Positions 1-8,100 of a DNA stretch of 64,000 nucleotides are shown in pieces. Every line of letters starts with the position of its first letter. The stretch's first letter is position 1. The position numbers and the translations under genes are program-made. The notes under the pieces were generated by a model that did no database searches, was not told the origin of the DNA, and saw only the letters and a list, made by a program, of their open reading frames with translations. Origin of the DNA: CALDTK01 sp965215215 (lineage in GTDB: Bacteria > Bacteroidota > Bacteroidia > Chitinophagales > Saprospiraceae); contig OZ244043.1 of the NCBI GenBank assembly GCA_965215215.1, positions 2,170,001-2,234,000 on the forward strand, read 5' to 3'.

Positions 1-529
1 CCAGTTAGGCACTTACTCTCCGACCTGTCGCCCCTACCCATCTGACAGTTGTGACTTGCAAAACCCCCGAGGCAACCCACCTTGTCAGTTACAACTTGCA
101 GACTACCCATTGCCGGAAAGACTACGGCTCCTGCTCGATTGAGTGGGCTACATAAGTAGCATCCTGGGTGCCGTATTCTCGAAGCACTCGACCACTAGGG
201 CCTGCGTCGAAACCCAACAAAATGCACCTCGCGAATACAAATTCGAGCTACGCATTTACGCCCATCCCGAACCGGGGTACCCTGCGCGAAACGTTCTTCT
301 TCTCCCAATTCCCTCCCGAAGATCAGCTCTCGTCGAGCAAGCGGGGAGATTTAGCCTTAGCGGCAAAACGTTTGAAATCGGGGGAGCTAAGAAAGGCTAT
401 TGCCAGATCGCGGATATGGCCGACGGCTACCTCGCCGTAGACAGCTTCGCCCGGGGTACGGGGCATAGGATTCCACGCTATCTGTTTGGGTTTTTGCGGT
501 AACGATCTTATCGAGGAGCTTTTACACCC
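1..529. other. Gene-less stretch upstream of the TonB receptor gene
   Basis: I see no convincing gene here. Open frames on the plus strand (for example 143-502) have no recognisable domain or start signal and overlap each other. The stretch holds two imperfect direct repeats of CAGTT-N5-CTTGCA form at 46-60 and 86-100, exactly 40 bp apart, whose function is unknown. The far end leads into the receptor promoter at 530. Confidence 0.5.
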
Positions 530-559
530 TTGCCGTCCGCATCACGCCGGCTACATTTG
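530..559 (+). promoter_or_regulatory. Promoter of TonB receptor gene (TTG-N19-TACATTTG)
   Basis: TTG at 530-532 and TACATTTG at 552-559 are separated by exactly 19 bp, matching the Bacteroidota consensus TTG-N19-TAnnTTTG. The start codon at 565 lies only 5 nt beyond the -7 box, so the predicted transcript starts at or next to the ATG and would be leaderless. Confidence 0.8.
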
Positions 560-572
560 CAACTATGTTGCA
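558..572. promoter_or_regulatory. Fur/Zur-type operator 1 (TGCAAC-N3-GTTGCA)
   Basis: A perfect inverted repeat TGCAAC-TAT-GTTGCA centred on position 565, which is both the predicted transcription start and the first base of the start codon. Repressor bound here would block initiation. The same 15-bp motif recurs four more times in this locus, including twice next to the Fur-family gene. Confidence 0.8.
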
Positions 573-2958
573 TTTATCTGCAGCCCTCCGTGCCACGCTT
601 CTCCTCTTGATACCGATACAACTGCTCGGCCAGGCTCAAGAACAGGTCTTCGAAGGCGTGATCCACGACGCAGCCGACCGACCCGTCGAACTCGCTACGA
701 TCGAAACGAGCCCGGGCGACGGTTTCGCCGTAACCGACGCCGACGGTGCCTTCCGCCTATCGTGCAGCTGCCCGCGGCCGGTGACCCACCTCGATGTCGG
801 TCACCTAGCGTACGACCCCATCCGCATCGCCCTCGATAGCGCGGGAGACCGATCGCGGCTGCGCATCCGGCTGCGTGGGGTCTCCCACCAACTCTCGCCC
901 GTCGAGGTTTCGGGCCAACCGGATGCGCTGACGACGCTACTGCGGAGCAGTCAGCCCGTTCACGTGCTGACCGAAGCCTACTTCGAGCGGCATCCCTCCG
1001 GCACCTTCGCGACCGCGCTCGAGGCCCTGCCCGGGGTGAGCAGCATGAAGTTGGGCGTCGGCATCGCCAAACCCGTGATCAGGGGCATGAGCTTCAACCG
1101 CGTCCTGGTCAGCAACCGGGGGATCAAGCAGGAGGGCCAGCAGTGGGGCGCCGACCACGGCCTCGAGGTCGACCCCTTCGACATCGCTACCGTGGAGGTG
1201 ATCAAGGGGCCGGCCACGTTGCTGTACGGTTCGGACGGACTGGGGGGGGTGATCAATATCCGGCCCAAGACCTTCCGCGCGGACAACGGACGGGAGCTCG
1301 AGTGGACCAGCGGTTTTCAGTCGAACAACCGCGCCTTCTCGAACTCCTTCGGCGTCGAGGGCAGGCGCGATGCCTGGGTGTACAGCGCCCGGGCGACGCA
1401 CCAGGACTACGGCGATTACGCCGTACCGGCGAGCGAGTTCACCTACGCGGGCTTCAACCTCCCGATCTACGACGATCGACTCAAAAACACGGCGGGCCGG
1501 GAGCTCCACTACAGCGTGCTGGCGGGTCGGCAGACCGCCGACTACACCTCTACCGTGCGCTTCTCGGCCTTCAATCAGGAGGCCGGCATCTTTACCGGGG
1601 CCATGGGCCTGCCGCAGAGTTACGGCTTGCGACACGAGGGCGCCCACCGGGATATCGACTTCCCGAAGCAGCGGAACCGGCACCTCATGCTGGTTAACAA
1701 CAATGAGTTCTCGCTGGGGAGCGGCGAACTGGAGCTCGACCTCGGCGTGCAGTGGAACACGCGGGAGGAGCTCTCCTTCCCCGGGGCGCACGGCATCGAC
1801 GCCTCGGCGGTCGACAGCGACCTCGCCCTCGCTCTCGGGCTCACCACCTACACCGCCAACGTGCGCTACCGACGCGAAGTCGGTGAACAGTACACGATGC
1901 TGTTCGGTAGTCAGTACCAGCGTTCGCGGAACCGACGCTCGGGCTTCGAATTCCTCCTACCCGACTACCGCTCCACTCAGGTAGGTCTGTTCACGTACCA
2001 CGTGTGGGACGTCGCGGAGCGGTGGATCGTCAACGCGGGGGTACGATACGACTACGGCACCCACGCGGCCGAACGGCACCTGCAGCCGCTCTTCGACCGG
2101 GGTACACTCCTGCCTACGGGCGAATTCCAGGAGCGTACCCCGGCCGTCGACCGCCGTTTCGGCAACCTGAGCGGAGCGACCGGGTTGTCGTTCGTGGCGT
2201 CGGCGCGGCACAACTTCAAGCTCAACCTCGGCAATAGCTTCCGTTTTCCGACGGTGATCGAGCTCGCGAGCAACGGCGTCCACCACGGCAATTTCCGGCA
2301 CGAACGCGGCGATGTCGCCCTGGATGTCGAACGGGGCTTTCAGGTCGATCTGACCTACCTGCACACCGGGCCCGGCGCCCGGGTAGAGCTGTCGGGCTTC
2401 TACGGGTACTACCAGAACTTCATCTACCTATCGCCGAGCGGTCGGTTCTCGGACTTGCCGAGCGGAGGGAGTCTGTGGCAGTACCGGCAGGACGATGCGC
2501 TGTTCAACGGTCTGGAGTTGCTGACCGCGTTCGAACTGCCGGCGGACCTCCACGCTCAGCTGGTCGGCGAGCTCGTACAAAACCTCAACCTAACGACCGG
2601 CCTCCCGCTACCGCTCACTCCCGCGGCATCGGTGACTACCGAGCTGGACTACCGGGGGCTGGGTGCCGTATTGCCCCATCTGACGAAAAGCTCCGTGTCG
2701 CTCGGGGCCCGGGCGATACTGGCGCAAAACCGCGTGGATCGCAACGAGCGGACTACGCCGGGGAGCTTCTTGGTCGACCTGGGCGTAACGACCACGCTGA
2801 CGCTGGGCGAGCGCGAGCTGCTCGTGCGGGTGAACGTCGACAACGTCTTCGACGCGGCCTACGCCAACCACATCAGCCGCTACCGACTCATCAACCTCCC
2901 GGAACAAGGACGTAACGTGACCCTGCAAATCAAGCTGCCGATCGAGTTGGGCAAATAA
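565..2958 (+). CDS. TonB-dependent outer-membrane receptor, probable zinc receptor
   Basis: A 797-residue outer-membrane receptor. Residues 1-24 are a Sec signal peptide. Residues of about 27-110 form a carboxypeptidase-regulatory-like beta domain typical of Bacteroidota receptors. A plug domain follows at about 110-235, with VIRGMSFNRVLV, the IKQEGQQWGADHG motif and the VEVIKGPATLLYGSDGLGG plug end; the rest is a beta-barrel ending in an aromatic-rich strand. It is the first gene of a cluster with a DUF4625 lipoprotein, an AztD-like lipoprotein and a Fur-family regulator, and an operator covers its start. I infer that it imports zinc or a zinc chelate; the substrate is not proved by sequence. 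The start at 565 fits both the signal peptide and the promoter geometry, which leaves no 5' leader. Confidence 0.88.
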   Translation: MLHLSAALRATLLLLIPIQLLGQAQEQVFEGVIHDAADRPVELATIETSPGDGFAVTDADGAFRLSCSCPRPVTHLDVGHLAYDPIRIALDSAGDRSRLRIRLRGVSHQLSPVEVSGQPDALTTLLRSSQPVHVLTEAYFERHPSGTFATALEALPGVSSMKLGVGIAKPVIRGMSFNRVLVSNRGIKQEGQQWGADHGLEVDPFDIATVEVIKGPATLLYGSDGLGGVINIRPKTFRADNGRELEWTSGFQSNNRAFSNSFGVEGRRDAWVYSARATHQDYGDYAVPASEFTYAGFNLPIYDDRLKNTAGRELHYSVLAGRQTADYTSTVRFSAFNQEAGIFTGAMGLPQSYGLRHEGAHRDIDFPKQRNRHLMLVNNNEFSLGSGELELDLGVQWNTREELSFPGAHGIDASAVDSDLALALGLTTYTANVRYRREVGEQYTMLFGSQYQRSRNRRSGFEFLLPDYRSTQVGLFTYHVWDVAERWIVNAGVRYDYGTHAAERHLQPLFDRGTLLPTGEFQERTPAVDRRFGNLSGATGLSFVASARHNFKLNLGNSFRFPTVIELASNGVHHGNFRHERGDVALDVERGFQVDLTYLHTGPGARVELSGFYGYYQNFIYLSPSGRFSDLPSGGSLWQYRQDDALFNGLELLTAFELPADLHAQLVGELVQNLNLTTGLPLPLTPAASVTTELDYRGLGAVLPHLTKSSVSLGARAILAQNRVDRNERTTPGSFLVDLGVTTTLTLGERELLVRVNVDNVFDAAYANHISRYRLINLPEQGRNVTLQIKLPIELGK

Positions 2959-2973
2959 TGCAACAAAGTTGCA
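2959..2973. promoter_or_regulatory. Fur/Zur-type operator 2
   Basis: TGCAAC-AAA-GTTGCA, a perfect 6-bp inverted repeat beginning one base after the receptor stop codon. It overlaps the TTG -33 element (2969-2971) of the next promoter. Its centre is 38 bp from operator 3, so two repressor dimers could bind the same promoter. Confidence 0.8.
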
Positions 2974-2998
2974 GGAGCGATCGAATGGTTTACTTTTG
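2969..2998 (+). promoter_or_regulatory. Promoter of DUF4625/AztD-like operon
   Basis: TTG at 2969-2971, a 19-bp spacer and TACTTTTG at 2991-2998 match the Bacteroidota consensus. The -33 element lies inside operator 2 and the -7 box abuts operator 3. The geometry relative to operator 3 is the same as at the receptor gene. Confidence 0.8.
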
Positions 2999-3011
2999 CA
3001 ACACTGTTGCA
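2997..3011. promoter_or_regulatory. Fur/Zur-type operator 3
   Basis: TGCAAC-ACT-GTTGCA centred on 3004, exactly 6 bp beyond the end of the -7 box at 2998. Operator 1 is centred 6 bp beyond its own -7 box in the same way. The shared geometry supports both the operator and the promoter calls. Confidence 0.8.
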
Positions 3012-3027
3012 AGTAAAACGAGTTGCT

Positions 3028-3924
3028 ATGCGTGGTTCGAGCCTATTCTACGTGCTGTTGCTCGGCTCCCTCAGTGCCTGCCTCACGCCCGAGGCGGAGG
3101 AGATCACGGATGTCGAGAGCCCGGTGATCGGCCCGGTGGCGGCGGCCACGTCAGCGGTCGCCCCCGAGCACTTCGTGGAGGTCCCTCCCGAGGCTACGCA
3201 CATCCCGCTGGCCTTCGGGGTGACCGACAACCTGGGGATCTCGGAGATCGTCGTCGAATCGCACAACGCGTTCGACGGTCACCTCCACGGCCGCTCGATT
3301 AGCTCGAACAAATTCGTACTACTCGACCACCGGCAGACGCTACTGGGGGAAGATCTGGAAGACCCGACTCAGTTCGAGAGCCAACTCGACGACGAAATCT
3401 CGATCTACCTCGATGAGCGCAACCCCAGTCTCGCCAAAGACGACCGCGTGCTCGCCGGGCCGTATCACTTCTCGATCAAGGCCGTCGACGCCAGCGGCAA
3501 CGAAACCTCCTACGACGACAACTCGACCTACCACACCACCCTCCACTTGCAACGCAGCTACGCACCCCGCGTGCGGGTCGACGCGGTCGACCGCGTGACC
3601 GGATCGGTGAACGGGACGGTCGCGCGCAACGCCGCAGACTCGGCATCTTCCGAGACCGTCTTCCTGTGGGTGTACGTCGTGCGTCCCGACCCAGCACGCC
3701 CCGCCCAGGAAGGCGAGATCCGGGCGGAGTGGCTGTGGGGGGAGTCGAACTGGCCGCACCAATTCAGAGCCGACAGCGGGGAACCGCTGCCCGGCCGACC
3801 GGAGATCGACCTGTCCGCCCTCCTGAGCGACGAAGCCGCCATCCGGCAGATGGCCGGTGGCGATCTGCTACGGGTGTGGGCGGAGGACGCGAACGGCAAC
3901 ATCACCCTGCGAACCTTCAACTGA
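3028..3924 (+). CDS. DUF4625-domain lipoprotein
   Basis: A 298-residue lipoprotein. The start at ATG 3028 gives a signal peptide ending in the lipobox LSAC; an upstream TTG at 3007 would add seven residues and lies inside the operator, so I prefer 3028. The body has the DUF4625 pattern of an immunoglobulin-like domain (about residues 30-165), with NLGISEIVVESHNAFDGHLHG and a second beta-rich part. The early His-rich stretch HNAFDGHLHG could bind metal, which is inference. It is co-transcribed with the AztD-like gene 14 bp downstream and sits under a double operator. Likely an outer-membrane-associated partner of the receptor. Confidence 0.8.
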   Translation: MRGSSLFYVLLLGSLSACLTPEAEEITDVESPVIGPVAAATSAVAPEHFVEVPPEATHIPLAFGVTDNLGISEIVVESHNAFDGHLHGRSISSNKFVLLDHRQTLLGEDLEDPTQFESQLDDEISIYLDERNPSLAKDDRVLAGPYHFSIKAVDASGNETSYDDNSTYHTTLHLQRSYAPRVRVDAVDRVTGSVNGTVARNAADSASSETVFLWVYVVRPDPARPAQEGEIRAEWLWGESNWPHQFRADSGEPLPGRPEIDLSALLSDEAAIRQMAGGDLLRVWAEDANGNITLRTFN

Positions 3925-3938
3925 ACAAACCCCTTCCC

Positions 3939-5213
3939 ATGAGAACACTGACAACCTGGTGGCCGGCCTTATTACTCGTTTTGCTGGCAAGCGCGTGTAA
4001 CCCCGACGACGACGAGGGTGGCCTCGACGAACCGAATACCACCGTTGACTTCTCCGAACTGGAGAGCGAATGGGTGCGTCTTACCCTGATGCACGACAAT
4101 CAGATAGCGGTGCTCCAAACGAGTACGGGCGAGATCGTGGACAGCGTAGACGTTCCACTCCCGGAGGGCGCGCGCTACTACACGAGCAACTCCGGCCGCT
4201 ACCTCGTGGTCACCGATCGCGACAACAACCAGCTCCGCTTCTTCGACTCCGGCGTGATCAACCACGAGGAGCACGGTCACCAACAGAAGGTCGGCTGGCT
4301 CGACATCACCGTCGACGCGCCCCTGCCCACGCACTACGCGAGCACGGGCGGCGAGATCGTCATCTTCAACGACGGCGACGGGTCCATCACGCACGTTACC
4401 GAGGCGCAGCTCGAGCTGCCGGCTTACGAGCCCACCGTTCTGACCTTCCCCACGGTGGCGCACCACGGCGCCGGCTTCCGACTCGCCAGCGGTCAGTTCG
4501 TTACCACCTTCAAGAACACCGACGAGCCCGGCGGTATCCCGCAGATGGTTAAGTACCTCGATGCCGACGGCACCCTCATCGACGACAACGGCGGCGTCGA
4601 GGTCGAGGGCATCCACGGCGACGCTACTAACGGGACCTACGGGGTCTTCGGGTCTACCGACGGCGTCATCCTCGTCGATGGTGAGAACAACATCGACCTA
4701 ATCCCCAACCTGGAGGGGATGAACGCCGAGCGCGGCTACTGGATCGGTACCCTCAAAGGCCACGACAACACGCCAGTTTTCTACGCGCGGGCCGGTTCGT
4801 TGGGCAGCTACCTCGTCGACCCAAAGGCGAAGAGCATGGCGCCCGTCTACCTCGGCGACGACATCGTCGGGGACATGCTGAGCTTCAACGGGGACTACTA
4901 CATCGTCCACACGAGCGACAACCGCATCCGCGTGTACGACGCCACTGACGGAAGCCCGGTGACCGAGCGCGTGGTGGAGATGGTCAACATCCCCGACCTC
5001 GCTACCGGCGAGCCGACCACCCCCGTTGACGATCTGGACGATATGGACGAGGACGACCCCGTCCTGGTGGCGAGCGATAAGCACCTGTACATTCTGTCGC
5101 CTAACCGAGTCGACATCAAAGTGCTCTCGATCAGCGACCTGAAGCACGTGCACACCATTCGCCTCGACGAGCCCGTGGAGAGCATCGCCAAAAATGGCTT
5201 CACGAAGGTTTAA
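3939..5213 (+). CDS. AztD-like zinc metallochaperone lipoprotein
   Basis: A 424-residue lipoprotein: signal peptide with lipobox LLASAC, an acidic linker (NPDDDEGG), then a repeated beta-propeller-like body. Three stretches resemble the zinc metallochaperone AztD family: FDSGVINHEEHGHQQK (about residues 101-116), VAHHGAGF (about 172) and EGIHGDATNG (about 222). In AztD such His/Asp/Glu clusters bind zinc for transfer to a zinc transporter. No AztABC-type ABC transporter is encoded here; the partner in this cluster is a TonB receptor. The ATG at 3939 is chosen because it starts the lipoprotein signal. The family call comes from motif memory rather than a search. Confidence 0.7.
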   Translation: MRTLTTWWPALLLVLLASACNPDDDEGGLDEPNTTVDFSELESEWVRLTLMHDNQIAVLQTSTGEIVDSVDVPLPEGARYYTSNSGRYLVVTDRDNNQLRFFDSGVINHEEHGHQQKVGWLDITVDAPLPTHYASTGGEIVIFNDGDGSITHVTEAQLELPAYEPTVLTFPTVAHHGAGFRLASGQFVTTFKNTDEPGGIPQMVKYLDADGTLIDDNGGVEVEGIHGDATNGTYGVFGSTDGVILVDGENNIDLIPNLEGMNAERGYWIGTLKGHDNTPVFYARAGSLGSYLVDPKAKSMAPVYLGDDIVGDMLSFNGDYYIVHTSDNRIRVYDATDGSPVTERVVEMVNIPDLATGEPTTPVDDLDDMDEDDPVLVASDKHLYILSPNRVDIKVLSISDLKHVHTIRLDEPVESIAKNGFTKV

Positions 5214-5287
5214 TCGACTTGCCTCCGTTCGCAGCTGGGCTGTGTTTGCTTGACTGTACTCGGGGGCCAGTTTTGGCCTGTCGGACG

Positions 5288-5333
5288 CCGGACGGATCTC
5301 CTGTAGGGCACGTCCTTACAGGAGGTCGTCCGG
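5288..5333. terminator. Hairpin between convergent genes, probable bidirectional terminator
   Basis: A stem of about 16 bp with one bulge: the arm CGGACGGATCTCCTGTA (5289-5305) pairs with TACAGGAGGTCGTCCG (5317-5332). It lies between the convergent 3' ends of the AztD-like and fur-family genes. There is no long T-tract. Confidence 0.5.
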
Positions 5334-5425
5334 TGCACGCACCTTCTACGTAATCTTCATTCCGCTGGTCACGGCGGTGGCGGGGCAGCCCGCTGCCGCC
5401 CGTGGCCACGAGCGGTCGTTACAGC

Positions 5426-5806
5426 CTAGGAAAGGCAGTCCTCGCACTGGCCGAACAATAGAAACTCGGCACTATCGACCTGGTGGTCGGGTAAACTCGG
5501 TATGGTAATGTCGAAACTCAAGCATTCCGTCTTGCCGCACTTTCGACACTGAAAATGGGGGTGCGCATCCAGGTGGCGCGCGGATGAGCACCCCTTGCAG
5601 CTAGCGTACCACTTCAGGCCGTCCTTCCCCATGAAGGAGTGGAGCATACCCCCGTCCTCCATCCGGTCCAGGATGCGGTAGACGGTGGTTTTGTGCATCT
5701 CGTCCTGGAGTCGTTCTATCAATTCAACTACGGAAATGGCGCTATCGGCTCGCTCGAAGATCCTGAGTAGTGTCCTGACCGGTTTCGTCTCTCTAATGAT
5801 CCCCAT
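5426..5806 (-). CDS. Fur-family metalloregulator, probable Zur
   Basis: A 126-residue Fur superfamily repressor with an N-terminal winged helix (about residues 1-75; the recognition region includes KTTVYRILDRMEDGGML) and a C-terminal metal/dimerisation domain. The latter has the HPHFQC motif followed by CGKTEC and a terminal CEDC, so two CxxC pairs can form the structural zinc site. The gene is convergent with the zinc locus and has two operators at 5820-5834 and 5860-5874 upstream, suggesting autoregulation. The AztD-like neighbour makes zinc (Zur) more likely than iron. The ATG at 5806 is the first Met and lies directly downstream of the operators. Confidence 0.85.
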   Translation of the reverse strand: MGIIRETKPVRTLLRIFERADSAISVVELIERLQDEMHKTTVYRILDRMEDGGMLHSFMGKDGLKWYASCKGCSSARHLDAHPHFQCRKCGKTECLSFDITIPSLPDHQVDSAEFLLFGQCEDCLS

Positions 5807-5819
5807 ACCTTGAAGTTAG

Positions 5820-5834
5820 TGCAAGCAAGTTGCA
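5820..5834. promoter_or_regulatory. Fur/Zur-type operator 4 (regulator promoter, proximal)
   Basis: TGCAAG-CAA-GTTGCA, one mismatch from the perfect palindrome. It is 14 bp upstream of the regulator start codon (minus strand) and its centre is 40 bp from operator 5. Confidence 0.7.
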
Positions 5835-5859
5835 CGTAAGGCTAGTTTTCTCGCACAGT

Positions 5860-5874
5860 TGCAAAACTGTTGCA
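5860..5874. promoter_or_regulatory. Fur/Zur-type operator 5 (regulator promoter, distal)
   Basis: TGCAAA-ACT-GTTGCA, again one mismatch from the palindrome. Together with operator 4 it points to negative autoregulation. I could not place a clear -33/-7 pair for the regulator gene. Confidence 0.65.
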
Positions 5875-6141
5875 TTTAGGACGATGGGGAGGGTTGCTAA
5901 CTACCTCAAGCATAGTTTGGTGTGCTCAATAACCGCCGATCTGCTTCCTTTCCCATGTCGTTGGATGAGGACCATACTTCAGTCTGGTAGGATTCTACCC
6001 AAATTGTCCGTCTCACACGCACCCTCGATGTCTGCGCCGACGGCGGCAAAGAGTTAGGCGTTAATTTTTTGTACCAAACTACAGGTTACTGTCGAAAAAT
6101 TTGCAGTTTGTGCTACGCTTTCCCCATTACCCGCAGATTTT

Positions 6142-7614
6142 TTGCAGTCCCTCCCAGAGATCGTATTTGCCTCCAGCGATCCGGTGATCTCTCGCCAGGT
6201 TGGGGTCCTCGTGCGCGAGGGTAGACTTCGCAAGCTACTGCCGCGCGTTTATACGTCAAATTTCACGGAATCGGATGAAGCCCTCGTTCGGCGGAACCTC
6301 TTTCGCCTAATCGCCCAACTCTTTCCAGACAGTCAGCTGGCCTTCAAAACTGGCCTCACCTTTGCGCCCGATACTGGAGGTAATGTCTTCCTGCATGGCC
6401 GAAGTCGCAGGCCCGTACGGTGGCCCGGTGTCTCCCTCTACTTTACGGCGGCTCTGCCGACACTTTCAGACGACAATCCGTTGTACGGTAGCCTCCGCGC
6501 CCCGTCGTTAGCGCGTGCACTCCTCGAGAACCTCAGCGGAGTCAAGGCGCTAAAGGGCTTGTCGCGTACCGTCGATCCGGCAACCCTAGAGATTCGTCTA
6601 ATTCAAACGTTGGACACCGCCGGTCGACCCGGGCTCAACACCCTACGAGACCGCGCACGGGCGGTAGCTAAAATACTCAACTTGTCAGCGGCCTTCGCAC
6701 GATTGGATAACCTGATCAGCGCTTTGATGACGACGCGACCTTCGAGCTCACTCACTACCGAAGCCGGACTACGGCACAGCCTCGGCCGGCCGTACGATGC
6801 AGTACGCGTAGAGCTGTTCGCGCTGCTCGCCACAGAGCTCCGGCGCTCGAGCTTGCCCACGGAGGGCATCGGTAGCGACCTCAGGGAGGACCCGTACCGG
6901 GTCATCAGCTTCTACGAAGCCTACTTTTCGAATTTCATTGAGGGCACGGAGTTTGCCGTCGAGGAAGCCCGTCGGATCGTCTACGACGGGGAAGACATCC
7001 CGCTCCAAACCGAGGACAGCCACGACGTGCGTTCGCTCTATGAGCTTTGTAGCGATAAAGGCCTCATGGAAATTGACCTTGCTGCTCCGGCGGAGACCTT
7101 GAAGTGGTTACGCGCACGGCATGCAGCCTTCATGAAACACAGATTGGCGAAGCGTCCGGGCATTTTCAAGACTACAGCCAATCGAGCGGGGGACACGGAG
7201 TTTGTGCAACCTAGTTATGTCCTCGGTACGCTCGAGCAGGGCCTCAAATACATCAGTGGGTTCGACGAGCCTTTACACAAGGCCATCTTCCTCATGTTCG
7301 TCATCAGCGAAGTGCATCCTTTCGACGATGGGAACGGCCGTATCGCACGGCTCGCAACAAACGCCGTGCTGTCGCGGGTCGGTTTACCGAAGCTTATCGT
7401 ACCGACTGTCTATCGGGAGGACTACTTGCTCGGCCTACGTGGCCTGACTCGACGGCGAGACGCCGCCGGCTACATCCGCATGATGTACCGAATATGGCGA
7501 TACTCCGCCGCCATACCCTCGCAAAGCCTCACCGCCGCCCAAACCTACTTCGAGGAGACGAGGGCCTTTCGGGAGTCGAGTGAGGCGGTGATCGTTTTTC
7601 CGGAAGGGGTTTAG
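6142..7614 (+). CDS. AbiEi-like winged-helix domain fused to class II Fic domain
   Basis: A 490-residue protein. The N-terminal ~170 residues look like the type IV antitoxin AbiEi-type domain (SDPVISRQVGVLVREGRLRK, a winged helix, then the LRAPSLARALLENLSG region). The C-terminal half is a Fic domain with the catalytic loop HPFDDGNGRIAR at about residues 392-403, intact for AMP transfer from ATP to hydroxyl side chains. SNFIEG at about 263-268 fits the (S/T)xxxE(G/N) inhibitory helix, so this is a self-inhibited class II Fic protein. No ATG lies in frame; TTG at 6142 is the best start but the true one could be slightly upstream. It may act as a self-contained regulator or toxin; the target is unknown. 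Confidence 0.8.
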   Translation: MQSLPEIVFASSDPVISRQVGVLVREGRLRKLLPRVYTSNFTESDEALVRRNLFRLIAQLFPDSQLAFKTGLTFAPDTGGNVFLHGRSRRPVRWPGVSLYFTAALPTLSDDNPLYGSLRAPSLARALLENLSGVKALKGLSRTVDPATLEIRLIQTLDTAGRPGLNTLRDRARAVAKILNLSAAFARLDNLISALMTTRPSSSLTTEAGLRHSLGRPYDAVRVELFALLATELRRSSLPTEGIGSDLREDPYRVISFYEAYFSNFIEGTEFAVEEARRIVYDGEDIPLQTEDSHDVRSLYELCSDKGLMEIDLAAPAETLKWLRARHAAFMKHRLAKRPGIFKTTANRAGDTEFVQPSYVLGTLEQGLKYISGFDEPLHKAIFLMFVISEVHPFDDGNGRIARLATNAVLSRVGLPKLIVPTVYREDYLLGLRGLTRRRDAAGYIRMMYRIWRYSAAIPSQSLTAAQTYFEETRAFRESSEAVIVFPEGV

Positions 7615-8100
7615 TCTATCCGAGCCAGTTTAGGGGGCTGCTGGCGGCGGTCTTGACTATTACAGCATGCAGCGGCGAAGCGGAGTCGGATAGAGCCTAT
7701 GAGCTAGTGGTCTCTGCGTGAGATCAAAATCCGCACGTACACTGGTCCGCCGTTTACGAATCACGCTCCCGCAAAACGGTGGTTCGCCGCCTACCGATTA
7801 GCGCCTGACCTCGCGACCGCGAAGTTTATACGGAGCGTTTGCAAGGTCTCCCTGTATGTCTAGCCACAACTCGAGTTTCGCAAGCTCACTCAGGGTAGTC
7901 CGCGCCACTGTTGCCAAAGGTCGGCCTACTTGGTGAAGCTGATCCTTTCTGGCGTCAATTCAAATAAGATGGCGTGGCCTACTTCGCGCAGGAAGGTAGC
8001 AATACGGAAGCTGCGCTTACCGTCATCGACCTTGTCATAGAGGGTTTTCCTGCTAATAGTAATTTGCGCAATAGTTGGGGTGAGCTCGACTTTGTCACTT
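7615..8100. other. Gene-less stretch between Fic gene and transposase remnant
   Basis: I see no supported gene. A 68-residue minus-strand frame (7926-8132) lacks a recognisable domain and runs into the transposase remnant; it may be a fragment of an unrelated gene left by insertion. Confidence 0.4.

Noticed and set aside
143..502. Possible small gene before the receptor
   Set aside because: Overlaps another frame, no ribosome site or promoter, no recognisable protein features.
937..1791. 284-codon minus-strand frame within the TonB receptor
   Set aside because: Antisense shadow of the receptor with no domain.
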